Assembly: GCF_003171655.1 (NCBI RefSeq)
Contig: NZ_QFZL01000004.1
Location: 186,001-250,000 of the forward strand
DNA: 64,000 bases
Source of the DNA: Stakelama portus
Lineage (GTDB): Bacteria; Pseudomonadota; Alphaproteobacteria; Sphingomonadales; Sphingomonadaceae
Direction of reading: 5' to 3'
This document shows positions 19,485 to 28,182 of the stretch, piece after piece (position 1 is the first letter of the stretch; every line of letters starts with the position of its first letter). The position numbers were made by a program, and so were the translations under genes. The notes under the pieces were generated by a model. That model searched no databases. It was given only the letters and a program-made list of their open reading frames with translations, and was not told where the DNA came from.

Positions 19485-20156
19485 ATGAAAGGGTTGATTC
19501 CGGTTTCGCTGCTGGCGGCTACGATGTTCGCCGCACCTGCCGCCGCGCAGGATCAGGGCATCGGTGCCGGAGACGTGCTGTTGCGCGTTCGCGGCATCGT
19601 AGTGGCTCCCAATGAAGATTCGGGGAGCATTCTTCCGGCATTTCCGGGCGAGGGCGTTTCGGTGAACAATGCCGTCATGCCGGAAATCGACTTCACCTAT
19701 ATGGCGACCGACAATATCGGTTTCGAACTGATCGCGTCGACCACCAAGCACACCGCCTCGGGCGTTACCGGCACGACCGGTTCGGTGGGCGAACTCGCCA
19801 AGACCTGGGTGCTGCCGCCGACGCTGACCGCGCAATATCACTTCAATCCGAAGGGTGCGATCCGTCCCTATATCGGTGCGGGCATCAACTACACCATCTT
19901 CTGGAACGAAGAAGCAACGCCGGCCCTCGAAAGCGCCGTCGGACCGACCTCGGTCAAGATGGACGACAGCTTCGGCTGGGCCGCGCAGGTGGGTATCGAC
20001 ATCGATATCACGCCGAAGGTCTTCATGAACCTCGACGTCAAATATATCGACATGGATACCACCGCGCACATCAATACCACGGCTGCCGGCATGCAGAATG
20101 TCGATATCGACCTCAATCCGCTGGTGTTCGGCATCGGTTTCGGCATCCGCCTTTGA
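19485..20156 (+). CDS. ompW: OmpW-family outer-membrane protein
   Basis: A 223-residue small beta-barrel protein. The signal peptide MKGLIPVSLLAATMFAAPAAAQ is followed by the OmpW pattern: a first strand VLLRVRGIVVAPNED, the family element IDFTYMATDNIGFELIASTTKH, LPPTLTAQYHF, RPYIGAGINYT and a C-terminal GIGFGIRL ending in a hydrophobic residue as barrels do. ATG 19485 has GGAGAT seven bases upstream. OmpW proteins form narrow hydrophobic channels; in enterobacteria ompW is Fnr-activated, which fits the boxes 59-94 bases upstream here. It is followed by a strong terminator. Confidence 0.92.
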   Translation: MKGLIPVSLLAATMFAAPAAAQDQGIGAGDVLLRVRGIVVAPNEDSGSILPAFPGEGVSVNNAVMPEIDFTYMATDNIGFELIASTTKHTASGVTGTTGSVGELAKTWVLPPTLTAQYHFNPKGAIRPYIGAGINYTIFWNEEATPALESAVGPTSVKMDDSFGWAAQVGIDIDITPKVFMNLDVKYIDMDTTAHINTTAAGMQNVDIDLNPLVFGIGFGIRL

Positions 20157-20199
20157 ACTTTGCGGGGGGCGGTCCCCCGCGTCACCATCTCTCCCCTCA

Positions 20200-20229
20200 G
20201 GGCCGGTGCAAACCGGCCCACTTTTTTTG
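20200..20229 (+). terminator. Intrinsic terminator of ompW
   Basis: GGGCCGGT and ACCGGCCC form a perfect 8-bp stem with a GCAA tetraloop, followed by ACTTTTTTTG. It lies 44 bases after the ompW stop and points away from it. Confidence 0.9.
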
Positions 20230-20286
20230 TCTGCTGCAGGTGAAGCGGGCGGGGAGGGCGGCGTCGCGTTTCGGTGAAGCCGGGGC

Positions 20287-20460
20287 TCAGGCGTCGCGAT
20301 CGGTCCGGCTCTGGTCCGGGCGATCCTCGTCGATCAATATGCGCATCGCCGCGCCGTCGAGATCGTCGAACTGGCCGCTTCTGGCTGCCCAGAAAAAGGC
20401 GGCAACGCCTATCCCGCCGAGCAACAGCGCAATCGGGATCAGGATGACGAGGCCGTTCAC
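20287..20460 (-). CDS. ccoS: cbb3-type cytochrome oxidase assembly protein CcoS
   Basis: A 57-residue single-pass membrane protein beginning with GTG: MNGLVILIPIALLLGGIGVA, then the CcoS signature FFWAARSGQFDDLDG and AMRILIDED. CcoS is needed for cofactor insertion into cbb3 oxidase. The GTG start overlaps the ccoI stop by four bases (GTGA), and it is the last gene of the operon ccoNOQPGHIS. Confidence 0.93.
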   Translation of the reverse strand: MNGLVILIPIALLLGGIGVAAFFWAARSGQFDDLDGAAMRILIDEDRPDQSRTDRDA

Positions 20461-22589
20461 CGCGCCGCTCCGCGCAGGCGCAGCGCATTGGCGACGACGA
20501 CCAGCGACGATCCCGACATGGCGGCGGCGGCGATCAGCGGGGTGACGAACCCTGCAATTGCCAGCGGGACGGCAAACGCATTGTAGATCACTGCGAGCGC
20601 GAAATTCTGCTTCACCACCGCCATCGTCCGCCGCGCGGCGGCAATCGCGATCGGCACCGGCATCAACCCGTCGCCCAGAAAGACGATATCGGCGGCCTGG
20701 CGTCCGACATCGGTCGCGCTGGAGGGCGCCATCGACACGGATGCGGCGCGCAGGGCAGGGCCGTCATTAAGTCCATCGCCGATCATCAGGACATGATGCC
20801 CGGCCTCTTCGCGTTCGCGGATCGCAGCAACCTTGTCCTCGGGGCGCAGCCGCGCCTTGCCTTCGATGCCGAGCTGCGCGGCGAGTCGTGCCACCGGATC
20901 CGGCGCATCGCCCGACACCATGGTGCAGCCGATGCCCATCTGCTGCATGCGGGCAATCGCTGCCGGCGCATCGGTGCGCGCCCGATCCTCGATAGCGATA
21001 GCGTGGATCGCGCCGTCGCCCAGCCGGAACGCAGTGTGCGAGCCGTCACGCGCTGCGGCGCCGACCCAGTCGGGGTGCCCGAGCATTGCCTGCCGACCGT
21101 CGATCACGCCGCGTACGCCCTTGCCGGGCACTTCCTGCAGGTCGCGCGCTTCCGCCGCTTCGATACTGTCGCCCAGGGTGCAGACGATCGCGCGTGAGGC
21201 GGGGTGGTTGCTCGCCCGCGCGAGCGCCAGCAGCGCGCTGCGTTCCGCCATGTCTTCGGGCAGGCCCGAGGTGACGAGCGGGCGTCCGATGGTGATCGTC
21301 CCGGTCTTGTCGAACAGCGCCATGTCGGCGCGTGCGAGGCGTTCGAGCCCCGAGCCATCCTTGACCATGATCCCCTTGCGCATCATCGCGCCGGTGACGA
21401 CCACCTGCGAAATCGGTACGGCAAGCCCCAGCGCGCACGGGCAGGTGATGATCAGTACCGCAATCGCCGTGGTGATCGAGGCGTGCAGCCCCATGCCCGC
21501 GATCAGCCAGCCGGCAAAGGTGAGCAGCGCGAGCGAATGGACGGCGGGGGCATAAAGCCGCGCCGCGCGATCGGCGATGCGGGTATAGCGCGACTTGCCC
21601 TGACCCGCGCTTTCCATCAGCCGCGCGATCTCGGCGATGGTGGTTTCGTTACCGACACTGGTGATCTTCACCGTCAGCGGCGCCGACAGGTTGATCGTTC
21701 CGGCCAGCACTTCGCTGCCCTCGCGCACCGGCTCGGCATCGCTTTCGCCAGTGACGAGCGAGCGATCGATGTCGCTTTCGCCCGACAGGACGATGCCGTC
21801 CGCCGCGATCCGTTCGCCCGCCGCGACCAGCAGCGTCATTTTCGGCGCCAGTTCGTCGATCGCGCGGCGGCTGGTGCTGCCGTCCCCGGCCAGAACCAGC
21901 GCGTCATTGGGCAGGCGGCGCAGCAGCGCAGTGATCCCGTCCTGCGCCTTTTGCCGCATCACGCTGTCGAGGAACCGCCCGCCGAGCAGGAAGAAAAGCA
22001 GCATCAGCGCGCCGTCGAAATAGGCGTGAATGCCGCCGGTGGCGGTTTCGTACACGCTAAGGCCGAGCGCCAGCACGACGCCGATCGAAATCGGCACGTC
22101 CATGTTCGTGCGCCCGCGCCTGAGCGCGCTCCATGCGCTTTTGAAGAATGTCTGTCCCGAATAGGCTGCGGCAGGCAGCGCGATCAGCGCCGACAGCCAG
22201 TGGAACATGCCGCGCGTCGCGCCGTCGGCGCCCGACCAGACCGACACCGACAACAGCATGACGTTCATCGCGGCAAAGCCGGCGACTGCCAGTGCGAGCA
22301 CCAGTTTGCGGCTTTCGTCGCTGATCCCGGCGGGGCGTTCGCCCTGCGCCTCATGCGCCTCGAATCCCAGCGCGCGGATGCGTTCGGCAACGGCTTCCGC
22401 ATCGATGTCGGCCAGATGCGCGACCTTGACCTGGCGCGTGGTGAAATTGACGCGGGCGCTGGCAATATCGGGCTGTGCGGCAAGGCCGTGCTCGATCTTG
22501 GCGATGCAGCCGGCGCAGCGCATCCCCTCGACAGCGAAGGTCGATGTCGTCAGCGGTTCGGGCTGTTCGGCGGACGCCGGCGCATTCAA
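20457..22589 (-). CDS. ccoI: Copper-translocating P-type ATPase CcoI (FixI)
   Basis: A 710-residue inner-membrane P1B-ATPase that exports Cu(I) for assembly of the CuB centre of cbb3 oxidase. An N-terminal heavy-metal-associated domain carries GMRCAGC (Cys25, Cys28). The membrane copper motif CPC is in TCPCALGLAVP, the phosphorylated Asp in FDKTGTITIG, and the hinge in GDGLNDGPAL. Eight membrane helices are expected, and hydrophobic stretches fit. It overlaps ccoH upstream by four bases (ATGA) and ccoS downstream (GTGA). Position in the cco operon rather than sequence alone assigns it to CcoI rather than a general copper exporter. Confidence 0.95.
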   Translation of the reverse strand: MNAPASAEQPEPLTTSTFAVEGMRCAGCIAKIEHGLAAQPDIASARVNFTTRQVKVAHLADIDAEAVAERIRALGFEAHEAQGERPAGISDESRKLVLALAVAGFAAMNVMLLSVSVWSGADGATRGMFHWLSALIALPAAAYSGQTFFKSAWSALRRGRTNMDVPISIGVVLALGLSVYETATGGIHAYFDGALMLLFFLLGGRFLDSVMRQKAQDGITALLRRLPNDALVLAGDGSTSRRAIDELAPKMTLLVAAGERIAADGIVLSGESDIDRSLVTGESDAEPVREGSEVLAGTINLSAPLTVKITSVGNETTIAEIARLMESAGQGKSRYTRIADRAARLYAPAVHSLALLTFAGWLIAGMGLHASITTAIAVLIITCPCALGLAVPISQVVVTGAMMRKGIMVKDGSGLERLARADMALFDKTGTITIGRPLVTSGLPEDMAERSALLALARASNHPASRAIVCTLGDSIEAAEARDLQEVPGKGVRGVIDGRQAMLGHPDWVGAAARDGSHTAFRLGDGAIHAIAIEDRARTDAPAAIARMQQMGIGCTMVSGDAPDPVARLAAQLGIEGKARLRPEDKVAAIREREEAGHHVLMIGDGLNDGPALRAASVSMAPSSATDVGRQAADIVFLGDGLMPVPIAIAAARRTMAVVKQNFALAVIYNAFAVPLAIAGFVTPLIAAAAMSGSSLVVVANALRLRGAAR

Positions 22590-23047
22590 ATCCGGACCTC
22601 ATTGTCGAAATAGGCAGTGTCCCCCGCTGTAACGGCGGTAATGCGCAATTCCCAGCGCCCTTCGGGCAGCTTGTGATCGGTGACATAGCTGCCCTGCGCC
22701 GCATCCCAGTGCATCGCAAAGCTGCGTTCGGGCGCGTGGCCGAAGGGGTGGCGCGCGCGCACATCGACCTTGGCGCCGCTTATCGCCTGGCCCGCACGCT
22801 GAAGCAGTACGGTCAGCGTGCCGTCCTTGGCGACCAGCGGTGCGGCTTTCCACCCGGCCGCGGCCTGTTTGCGCCCTGCTTCGATCCATTGGTCATAATG
22901 CTGGCTGGCGACATAGGGGTTTTCGACGGTCACGCCGCCAAATCCGCGGATCGCGCTGGTCGCCATGATGACGTTGACCGAAATGATCACGCCGAACATC
23001 ACGAACATGACTCCCAGCATGTGCCAGCCGGTAAAGCGCTTGATCAT
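22586..23047 (-). CDS. ccoH: CcoH/FixH membrane protein for cbb3 oxidase assembly
   Basis: A 153-residue protein with one N-terminal membrane helix (WHMLGVMFVMFGVIISVNVI) and a periplasmic beta-sandwich domain. The FixH signature around TVENPYVASQHYDQWI is present, as are the late GRWELRI strands. It stabilises the cbb3 complex and works with CcoI. Start and stop overlap ccoG and ccoI by four bases each. Confidence 0.93.
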   Translation of the reverse strand: MIKRFTGWHMLGVMFVMFGVIISVNVIMATSAIRGFGGVTVENPYVASQHYDQWIEAGRKQAAAGWKAAPLVAKDGTLTVLLQRAGQAISGAKVDVRARHPFGHAPERSFAMHWDAAQGSYVTDHKLPEGRWELRITAVTAGDTAYFDNEVRI

Positions 23048-24522
23048 CGGTTAGCCTCCGGGCGTTCGAAGAAGCTCTGGTCGGTGGCGCTCGCCATATC
23101 CTGATCGAGCGCGCGGACCGTGAAGGTGACGTCGGTGCGCTTCGGGCCGTTGCCGGGCGCGGCGACGAAGATCTGGGTCTTCGCCACCTTGTCCGCCGGA
23201 ACCTTCAGCCGGACCGACCGGGTCGCCTGTTCGCGGCTTCCCGCTTCGTTCCACAACACGCCGTCGATGCCGTCGACACGGATTTCGACGGTGCGCGGGC
23301 GTGCCTCCATGTTGCGGATCTTGACGGTATAGGTGTTGCGGATGCTGCCATCGGCAAGGCGGACCCATATGGGATTGCGCGTCTGAAGCACATCGATCCC
23401 GATCCGGTCGCGGTTGCCGAGCACGAACAACATGCCGAGCCCGACGCCCGCCCATAGCAGGAAATAGATAAGCGTGCGCGGGCGCAGCAGCCGCTTCTTT
23501 GCCGAAACCGTCGGCTTGCCTTCGCGGATCAGCGCTTCGTCGGCAGCGGTGGCATAGCCGATCAGCTTCGGCTCGCGGCCGACCTTTTCCATGATCTCGT
23601 CGCAGGCGTCGATGCACAGGCCACAGGTGATGCAGCCGATCTGCGGCCCTTCGCGAATGTCGATGCCGGTCGGGCACACCGCGACACAGGCATTGCAGTC
23701 GATACAGTCGCCGACTTTCTCGCCATTGGCGAGATCGGTCAGCGGCTGGGCATGCGAACGTTTCAGACCATGGGTGCGCGGTTCGCCGCGCCAGTATTTA
23801 TAGGTAACGCCGAGCGATTTCTCGTCCATCATCGCGCCCTGGATGCGCGGCCAGGGGCACATATAGATGCACACCTGCTCGCGCATGAAACCGCCGAGCG
23901 TGAAGGTGGTGAATGTGAGGATGCCGACCGCGGCATAGGCGGCGAACGGCGCGCTACCATGGATGAAATCCATGAACAGCGTCGGTGCGTCGGCGAAATA
24001 CCAGATCCACGCGCCGCCGGTGGCGGCCGCGATATAGAGCCAGATGGCGTATTTCAGCGCCCGCTTGCCGATCTTCTTCGCGGTCCAGGGCGCCTTGTCG
24101 AGGCGGATCTGGGCGTTGCGATCGCCCTCGACCAGACGTTCGACATGGACGAACAGGTCGGTCCAGACGGTCTGCGGGCAGGCATAGCCGCACCAGGCAC
24201 GCCCGACCGCCGAAGTGACGAGGAACAGGCCGATTGCCGCCATGACCAGCAGGCCGACGACATAATAGAATTCGTTCGGCCAGATCTCGATCGAGAACAT
24301 GTAGAAGCGGCGGTTCGCCAGATCGATCAGCACGGCCTGATCGGGGGCGTAAGGCCCCCGATCCCAGCGCAGCCATGGCGTGACGTAATAAATCGTCAGC
24401 GTCACCGCCATGATGACCCATTTCAGGCGGCGGAACGTGCCGTCCACCTTGCGCGGGAAAACCTTTTTCCGCGCTTCGAAGAACTTCTCCTCCGCTCCGG
24501 TCAAGTCACTCGGCGATGACAT
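23044..24522 (-). CDS. ccoG: Cytochrome c oxidase accessory protein CcoG (FixG/RdxA family)
   Basis: A 492-residue polytopic membrane protein with two [4Fe-4S] ferredoxin motifs, CIDCNACVAVCPTGID and CITCGLCIDACDEIM, preceded by WCGYACPQTVWTD and CIYMCPWPRIQGAM. The C-terminal half has an immunoglobulin-like periplasmic domain. CcoG family members reduce copper during cbb3 assembly. I chose ATG 24522 (MSSPSDLTGAEEKFFEARKK), which overlaps the ccoP 3' end by 17 bases; the longer frame to 24615 has only arginine-rich, unsupported residues. Confidence 0.95.
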   Translation of the reverse strand: MSSPSDLTGAEEKFFEARKKVFPRKVDGTFRRLKWVIMAVTLTIYYVTPWLRWDRGPYAPDQAVLIDLANRRFYMFSIEIWPNEFYYVVGLLVMAAIGLFLVTSAVGRAWCGYACPQTVWTDLFVHVERLVEGDRNAQIRLDKAPWTAKKIGKRALKYAIWLYIAAATGGAWIWYFADAPTLFMDFIHGSAPFAAYAAVGILTFTTFTLGGFMREQVCIYMCPWPRIQGAMMDEKSLGVTYKYWRGEPRTHGLKRSHAQPLTDLANGEKVGDCIDCNACVAVCPTGIDIREGPQIGCITCGLCIDACDEIMEKVGREPKLIGYATAADEALIREGKPTVSAKKRLLRPRTLIYFLLWAGVGLGMLFVLGNRDRIGIDVLQTRNPIWVRLADGSIRNTYTVKIRNMEARPRTVEIRVDGIDGVLWNEAGSREQATRSVRLKVPADKVAKTQIFVAAPGNGPKRTDVTFTVRALDQDMASATDQSFFERPEANR

Positions 24523-25459
24523 TGCCCGCGCTTTCGTCAGGTGCCGGAGCCGCTTCCGGTTCCGCCCCGACATCGGAGGTCGGCAGGCCTTCGCCACCGC
24601 CCAGCGAGTGGACATAGGCTGCCAGCATCTTGATCGTCACCGGATCGAGCCGTCCGCCCCATGCAGGCATGATGCCGTAGCGCGAATTGGTCACGGTATC
24701 GGTGATGGTGTTGCGGTCGCCGCCATAGAGCCAGATGGCATCGGTCAGGTTCGGTGCGCCGAACTGCCGGTCGCCCTTCGCATCGGCACCGTGGCAGACG
24801 GCGCAGTTATTGGCGAAGATCGCCCGCCCGCGTTGCGCGGATTCGCTCGCCGGCTCCTGCTTCGACGCGAAGCGGACATAGGAAACCACGTCCTGAATCT
24901 CGCTCGAAGAAAGCAGCCCGTCGCGGCCGAAGGCAGGCATTTGCGACATGCGGGTCTGATCGTCGCCCGGCTGGCGAATGCCGTGCATCAGCGTCTGCTG
25001 GATGGCGGTGATGTCGCCGCCCCACAGCCAGTCATCGTCGTTCAGGTTGGGATAGCCCTTGCTGCCCGCCGCGCCCGATCCGTGGCACTGGACGCAATAG
25101 ACCTTGAACGCCGAACGACCGCCTTCGACTGCGGTGTCCATCAGCTGCGGGCTGGCGACCAGTTTTTCGACCGGAGTGGTCGACAGCGCCGACATGATCG
25201 GCGCGCGCTGCGCTTCCTGTTCGGCCAGCTTCTTTTCCAGCTCGCCATGGCTGGACCAGCCGAGCACACCGGCGGTGGCGCGGTCGATCATCGGCCAGGC
25301 GGGATAGAGGATCGTATAGACGATCGCGAATACCACCGTGGCGTAGAAGATGATCAGCCACCAGCGCGGCATCGGCGTGTCGAGTTCCTCGATGCCGTCC
25401 CATTCGTGACCGACGGTCTGCGTGCCGGTCGGTTCGTCGATGCGCTTGTTGTCAGCCAT
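24506..25459 (-). CDS. ccoP: cbb3-type cytochrome c oxidase diheme subunit III
   Basis: A 317-residue membrane-anchored diheme cytochrome c that receives electrons from soluble cytochrome c and passes them to CcoO/CcoN. The N-terminal region EWDGIEELDTPMPRWWL with the helix LIIFYATVVFAIVYTI is typical of CcoP. Two c-heme sites are present: CVQCH at residues 122-126 and CAVCH at 219-223, with downstream methionine ligands likely in MPAF and MPAW. A Glu/Pro/Ala-rich tail follows. Confidence 0.97.
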   Translation of the reverse strand: MADNKRIDEPTGTQTVGHEWDGIEELDTPMPRWWLIIFYATVVFAIVYTILYPAWPMIDRATAGVLGWSSHGELEKKLAEQEAQRAPIMSALSTTPVEKLVASPQLMDTAVEGGRSAFKVYCVQCHGSGAAGSKGYPNLNDDDWLWGGDITAIQQTLMHGIRQPGDDQTRMSQMPAFGRDGLLSSSEIQDVVSYVRFASKQEPASESAQRGRAIFANNCAVCHGADAKGDRQFGAPNLTDAIWLYGGDRNTITDTVTNSRYGIMPAWGGRLDPVTIKMLAAYVHSLGGGEGLPTSDVGAEPEAAPAPDESAGNVIAE

Positions 25460-25613
25460 TGTCGTTCTCGTTTTCGAAAATGCTATGGGCGGCGCGGCGG
25501 TTCGCCTCGCGGTTACGCGGCAGAAAGGCCCAGCCGATCAGTGCCAGGAACAGGCCGGTCATGATGATCAGCGCCCAGCTGTCGGCAAATTCGCGCAGCA
25601 GATGATAGTTCAT
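25452..25613 (-). CDS. ccoQ: cbb3-type oxidase subunit CcoQ (FixQ)
   Basis: A 53-residue protein too short to stand out by length: [20 protein letters not shown], then [16 protein letters not shown] and a charged tail. One membrane helix followed by the WAF-x-PRN-like border is the CcoQ/FixQ pattern. It overlaps ccoO (ATGA, four bases) and ccoP (eight bases). It stabilises the oxidase core. Confidence 0.94.
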   Translation of the reverse strand: MNYHLLREFADSWALIIMTGLFLALIGWAFLPRNREANRRAAHSIFENENDNG

Positions 25614-26344
25614 TGCGCCACCTCCTGCGGAATCGCGGTCGAGAAATCGACCTGCGTGCCCAGGCCCTGAAGATAGGCGACCAGCGCGTCCATTTCGGTC
25701 AGGCGGCTCGGATCGCCGTCAAAGTCGCGCGACTGTGCCTTGGGATAGCGCGCAGCGACGGCGGCGGTATCGCCTTCGCCGCTGCCCTGCGCGATCGCAT
25801 CGGCCTGGGCATTCGCAATCGCTTCGTCGCTATAGGGGACGCCGACCCGACGCAGCGCGGCAAGATGTTCGCCAAGCTTGGTGGTGTCGAGATCGGTCCG
25901 CGCGAGGAAGCCATATTTCGGCATGATCGATTCGGGCACGACCGATTGCGGGTTCTTCAGATGCTGGACGTGCCATTCATCCGAATAGCGCCCGCCGACG
26001 CGCGCCAGATCCGGCCCGGTCCGCTCCGACCCCCATTGGAACGGGTGGTCGTACATGCTTTCCGCCGCCAGGCTGTAATGGCCATAGCGTTCCTTTTCAT
26101 CGGGGAAGGGGCGGACCATCTGGCTGTGACAGCCATAGCAGCCTTCGCGGATATAGATGTCGCGCCCGGCAAGCTCGAGCGGCGTATAGGGCCGCACGCC
26201 TTCGACATGCGCGACCGTCGACTGGATCCAGAAGAGCGGTGCGATTTCCACAATGCCGCCGATCGCGACGGTGACGAGTGCGCACACCCCGAGCAGGGTC
26301 ACGTTGCGCTCAAGCTTCTTATGCTTTTCTGCCCATTTGGCCAT
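25610..26344 (-). CDS. ccoO: cbb3-type cytochrome c oxidase monoheme subunit II
   Basis: A 244-residue monoheme cytochrome c with an N-terminal membrane anchor ([20 protein letters not shown]). The heme site is CYGCH at residues 69-73 inside [15 protein letters not shown], and the conserved region [20 protein letters not shown] follows. The distal methionine is probably in ESIMPKYG. It starts 11 bases after the ccoN stop. Confidence 0.97.
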   Translation of the reverse strand: MAKWAEKHKKLERNVTLLGVCALVTVAIGGIVEIAPLFWIQSTVAHVEGVRPYTPLELAGRDIYIREGCYGCHSQMVRPFPDEKERYGHYSLAAESMYDHPFQWGSERTGPDLARVGGRYSDEWHVQHLKNPQSVVPESIMPKYGFLARTDLDTTKLGEHLAALRRVGVPYSDEAIANAQADAIAQGSGEGDTAAVAARYPKAQSRDFDGDPSRLTEMDALVAYLQGLGTQVDFSTAIPQEVAQ

Positions 26345-26355
26345 GATCGTTATCC

Positions 26356-28020
26356 TTATTCGGCAGGGGCGACATTGGCGGCGGCCGGTGCCGGCAGCGG
26401 ACGATCCTTGGCAGGATCGAACGCGGCGTCGGTCAGCGGGGCTTCGTCACGAAGCTTGCCGGCGATCGTCATCCAGATGTTCCAGACCATGATCAGCGCG
26501 CCGGCGAGATAGAGCAGGCCACCACTCCAGCGGATCAGATAATAGGGGTGGAGTGCTGCCACGACTTCGGCGAACGAATAGACGAGATAGCCATTGTCCC
26601 CATATTCGCGCCACATCAGCCCCTGGGTGACGCCCGCAACCCACATCGAAGCGGCATAGAGAACGATGCCCAAGGTCGCGCACCAGAAGTGCCAGTTGAC
26701 CATCCGCAGCGAATAGAGGCGCGTGCGGCCCCACAGGCGCGGCACCATGTAATAGAGTGCGCCGAAGGTGATCATGCCGTTCCAGCCGAGCGCGCCGGAA
26801 TGGACGTGGCCGATGGTCCAGTTGGTATAGTGCGACAGCGAATTGACTGCCTTGATCGACATCATCGGGCCTTCGAAGGTCGACATGCCGTAAAAGGCGA
26901 GCGCGAACACCATCATGCGGATGATCGGATCGGTGCGGATCTTGTCCCATGCGCCGTTGAGCGTCATCAGGCCGTTGATCATGCCGCCCCAGCTGGGCAT
27001 CCACAGCATCACCGAGAAGACCATGCCGAGCGTCTGTGCCCAATCGGGCAGCGCGGTATAGTGAAGGTGGTGCGGACCCGCCCAGATATAGAGGAAGATC
27101 AGCGACCAGAAGTGCACGATCGACAGGCGATAGCTGTAGACCGGGCGTTCGGCCTGTTTGGGCACGAAATAATACATCATGCCCAGGAAGCCGGCGGTCA
27201 GGAAGAAACCGACCGCATTATGCCCGTACCACCATTGCGTCAGCGCGTCCTGAACCCCCGAAAAGGCGGCATAGGATTTGGAGCCGAGCAGCGACACCGG
27301 CATCGACAGGTTATTGACCAGGTGCAGCATCGCGATCGTGATGATGAACGCGAGATAGAACCAGTTGGCGACATAGATATGCGGTTCGGCGCGGCGGAAG
27401 ATCGTACCGGCAAAAACCACCAGATAGGCGACCCAGACGATCGTCAGCCAGATGTCGACATACCATTCGGGCTCGGCATATTCCTTGCCCTCGGTCACGC
27501 CCATCAGATAGCCGGTCGCGGCCAGCACGATGAACAGCTGATAGCCCCAGAAGACGAAGCGGGCGAGGCCGGGCATGAACAGGCTGGCGCGGCAGGTGCG
27601 CTGGACGATGTAAAAGCTCGTCGCGATCAGCGCATTGCCGCCGAATGCGAAAATCACTGCCGAGGTGTGCAGCGGACGCAGCCGACCGAAATTGAGATAG
27701 GGCTCGACGTTGAGCCAGGGAAAGGTCAGCTGCGCGGCGATGAACACGCCGACCAGAAACCCGACCACGCCCCAGAAAACCGTCGCGATCGTGCCCCAGC
27801 GAATGACTTCGTCATAATAGACGTCGCGGCGGCTGTCGGCGAAGGCGCGTTTTTCCTCGCTGCCGACCCGGCCGATGGAAACCCATGCCGCGATCAGCGC
27901 GGCGATTGCGAATATCCCCATATGCACAGCGAAAGGGGCATCCGCCGCCATCGCCGAAGCGAAAAGGCAGGCGAACCCCAGCAGTGTCCATCCGCCGGCG
28001 CGGATTGCGGTGTTTTCCAT
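26356..28020 (-). CDS. ccoN: cbb3-type cytochrome c oxidase catalytic subunit I
   Basis: A 554-residue polytopic heme-copper oxidase that reduces oxygen to water with high affinity and pumps protons. The family features are present: histidines in [17 protein letters not shown], the CuB/active-site stretch [17 protein letters not shown] with the preceding WYGHNAVGF, and [14 protein letters not shown]. About 12 hydrophobic helices are visible. The ATG at 28020 ([15 protein letters not shown]) has GGGGTA just upstream and is preferred to an ATG-like start 15 bases earlier. First gene of the eight-gene cco operon; an Fnr box is 60 bases upstream. Confidence 0.97.
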   Translation of the reverse strand: MENTAIRAGGWTLLGFACLFASAMAADAPFAVHMGIFAIAALIAAWVSIGRVGSEEKRAFADSRRDVYYDEVIRWGTIATVFWGVVGFLVGVFIAAQLTFPWLNVEPYLNFGRLRPLHTSAVIFAFGGNALIATSFYIVQRTCRASLFMPGLARFVFWGYQLFIVLAATGYLMGVTEGKEYAEPEWYVDIWLTIVWVAYLVVFAGTIFRRAEPHIYVANWFYLAFIITIAMLHLVNNLSMPVSLLGSKSYAAFSGVQDALTQWWYGHNAVGFFLTAGFLGMMYYFVPKQAERPVYSYRLSIVHFWSLIFLYIWAGPHHLHYTALPDWAQTLGMVFSVMLWMPSWGGMINGLMTLNGAWDKIRTDPIIRMMVFALAFYGMSTFEGPMMSIKAVNSLSHYTNWTIGHVHSGALGWNGMITFGALYYMVPRLWGRTRLYSLRMVNWHFWCATLGIVLYAASMWVAGVTQGLMWREYGDNGYLVYSFAEVVAALHPYYLIRWSGGLLYLAGALIMVWNIWMTIAGKLRDEAPLTDAAFDPAKDRPLPAPAAANVAPAE

Positions 28021-28079
28021 AACTACCCCGATCAATAACCCTGTCAGCCGGCCTATGGCCGTGTGACAGGTGCTAGCTC

Positions 28080-28093
28080 TTGATCGACGTCAA
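28080..28093 (-). promoter_or_regulatory. Fnr box of the cco operon
   Basis: TTGATCGACGTCAA, a near-perfect Fnr/FixK palindrome (TTGAT-N4-GTCAA), 60 bases before the ccoN start. This is the placement expected for activation of cbb3 oxidase by FnrL at low oxygen. Confidence 0.78.
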
Positions 28094-28130
28094 AACAATG
28101 TTCCGGGTCCCTCCGGGAAACTATCATATC

Positions 28131-28170
28131 GGGCCGCGCCGATGGCGAACTCACTCAGTCGGCGCGGCCC
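28131..28170 (-). terminator. Strong GC hairpin between the M16 gene and the cco promoter
   Basis: GGGCCGCGCCGA and TCGGCGCGGCCC form a perfect 12-bp stem around a 16-base loop, 12 bases after the M16 stop. There is a TTTT run on the plus strand only; on the minus strand, the direction of the M16 message, no T-run follows. It probably separates M16 transcription from the cco promoter. Confidence 0.55.
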
Positions 28171-28182
28171 TTTTCCATGGTT

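Noticed and set aside
21204..22613. Long open frame antisense to ccoI (469 codons), and similar ones antisense to ccoN, the first M16 gene, the STN receptor and the acyl-CoA ligase
   Set aside because: They are shadows produced by high-GC codon bias of well-supported genes on the other strand; their translations are His/Arg/Gln-rich without motifs or signals.
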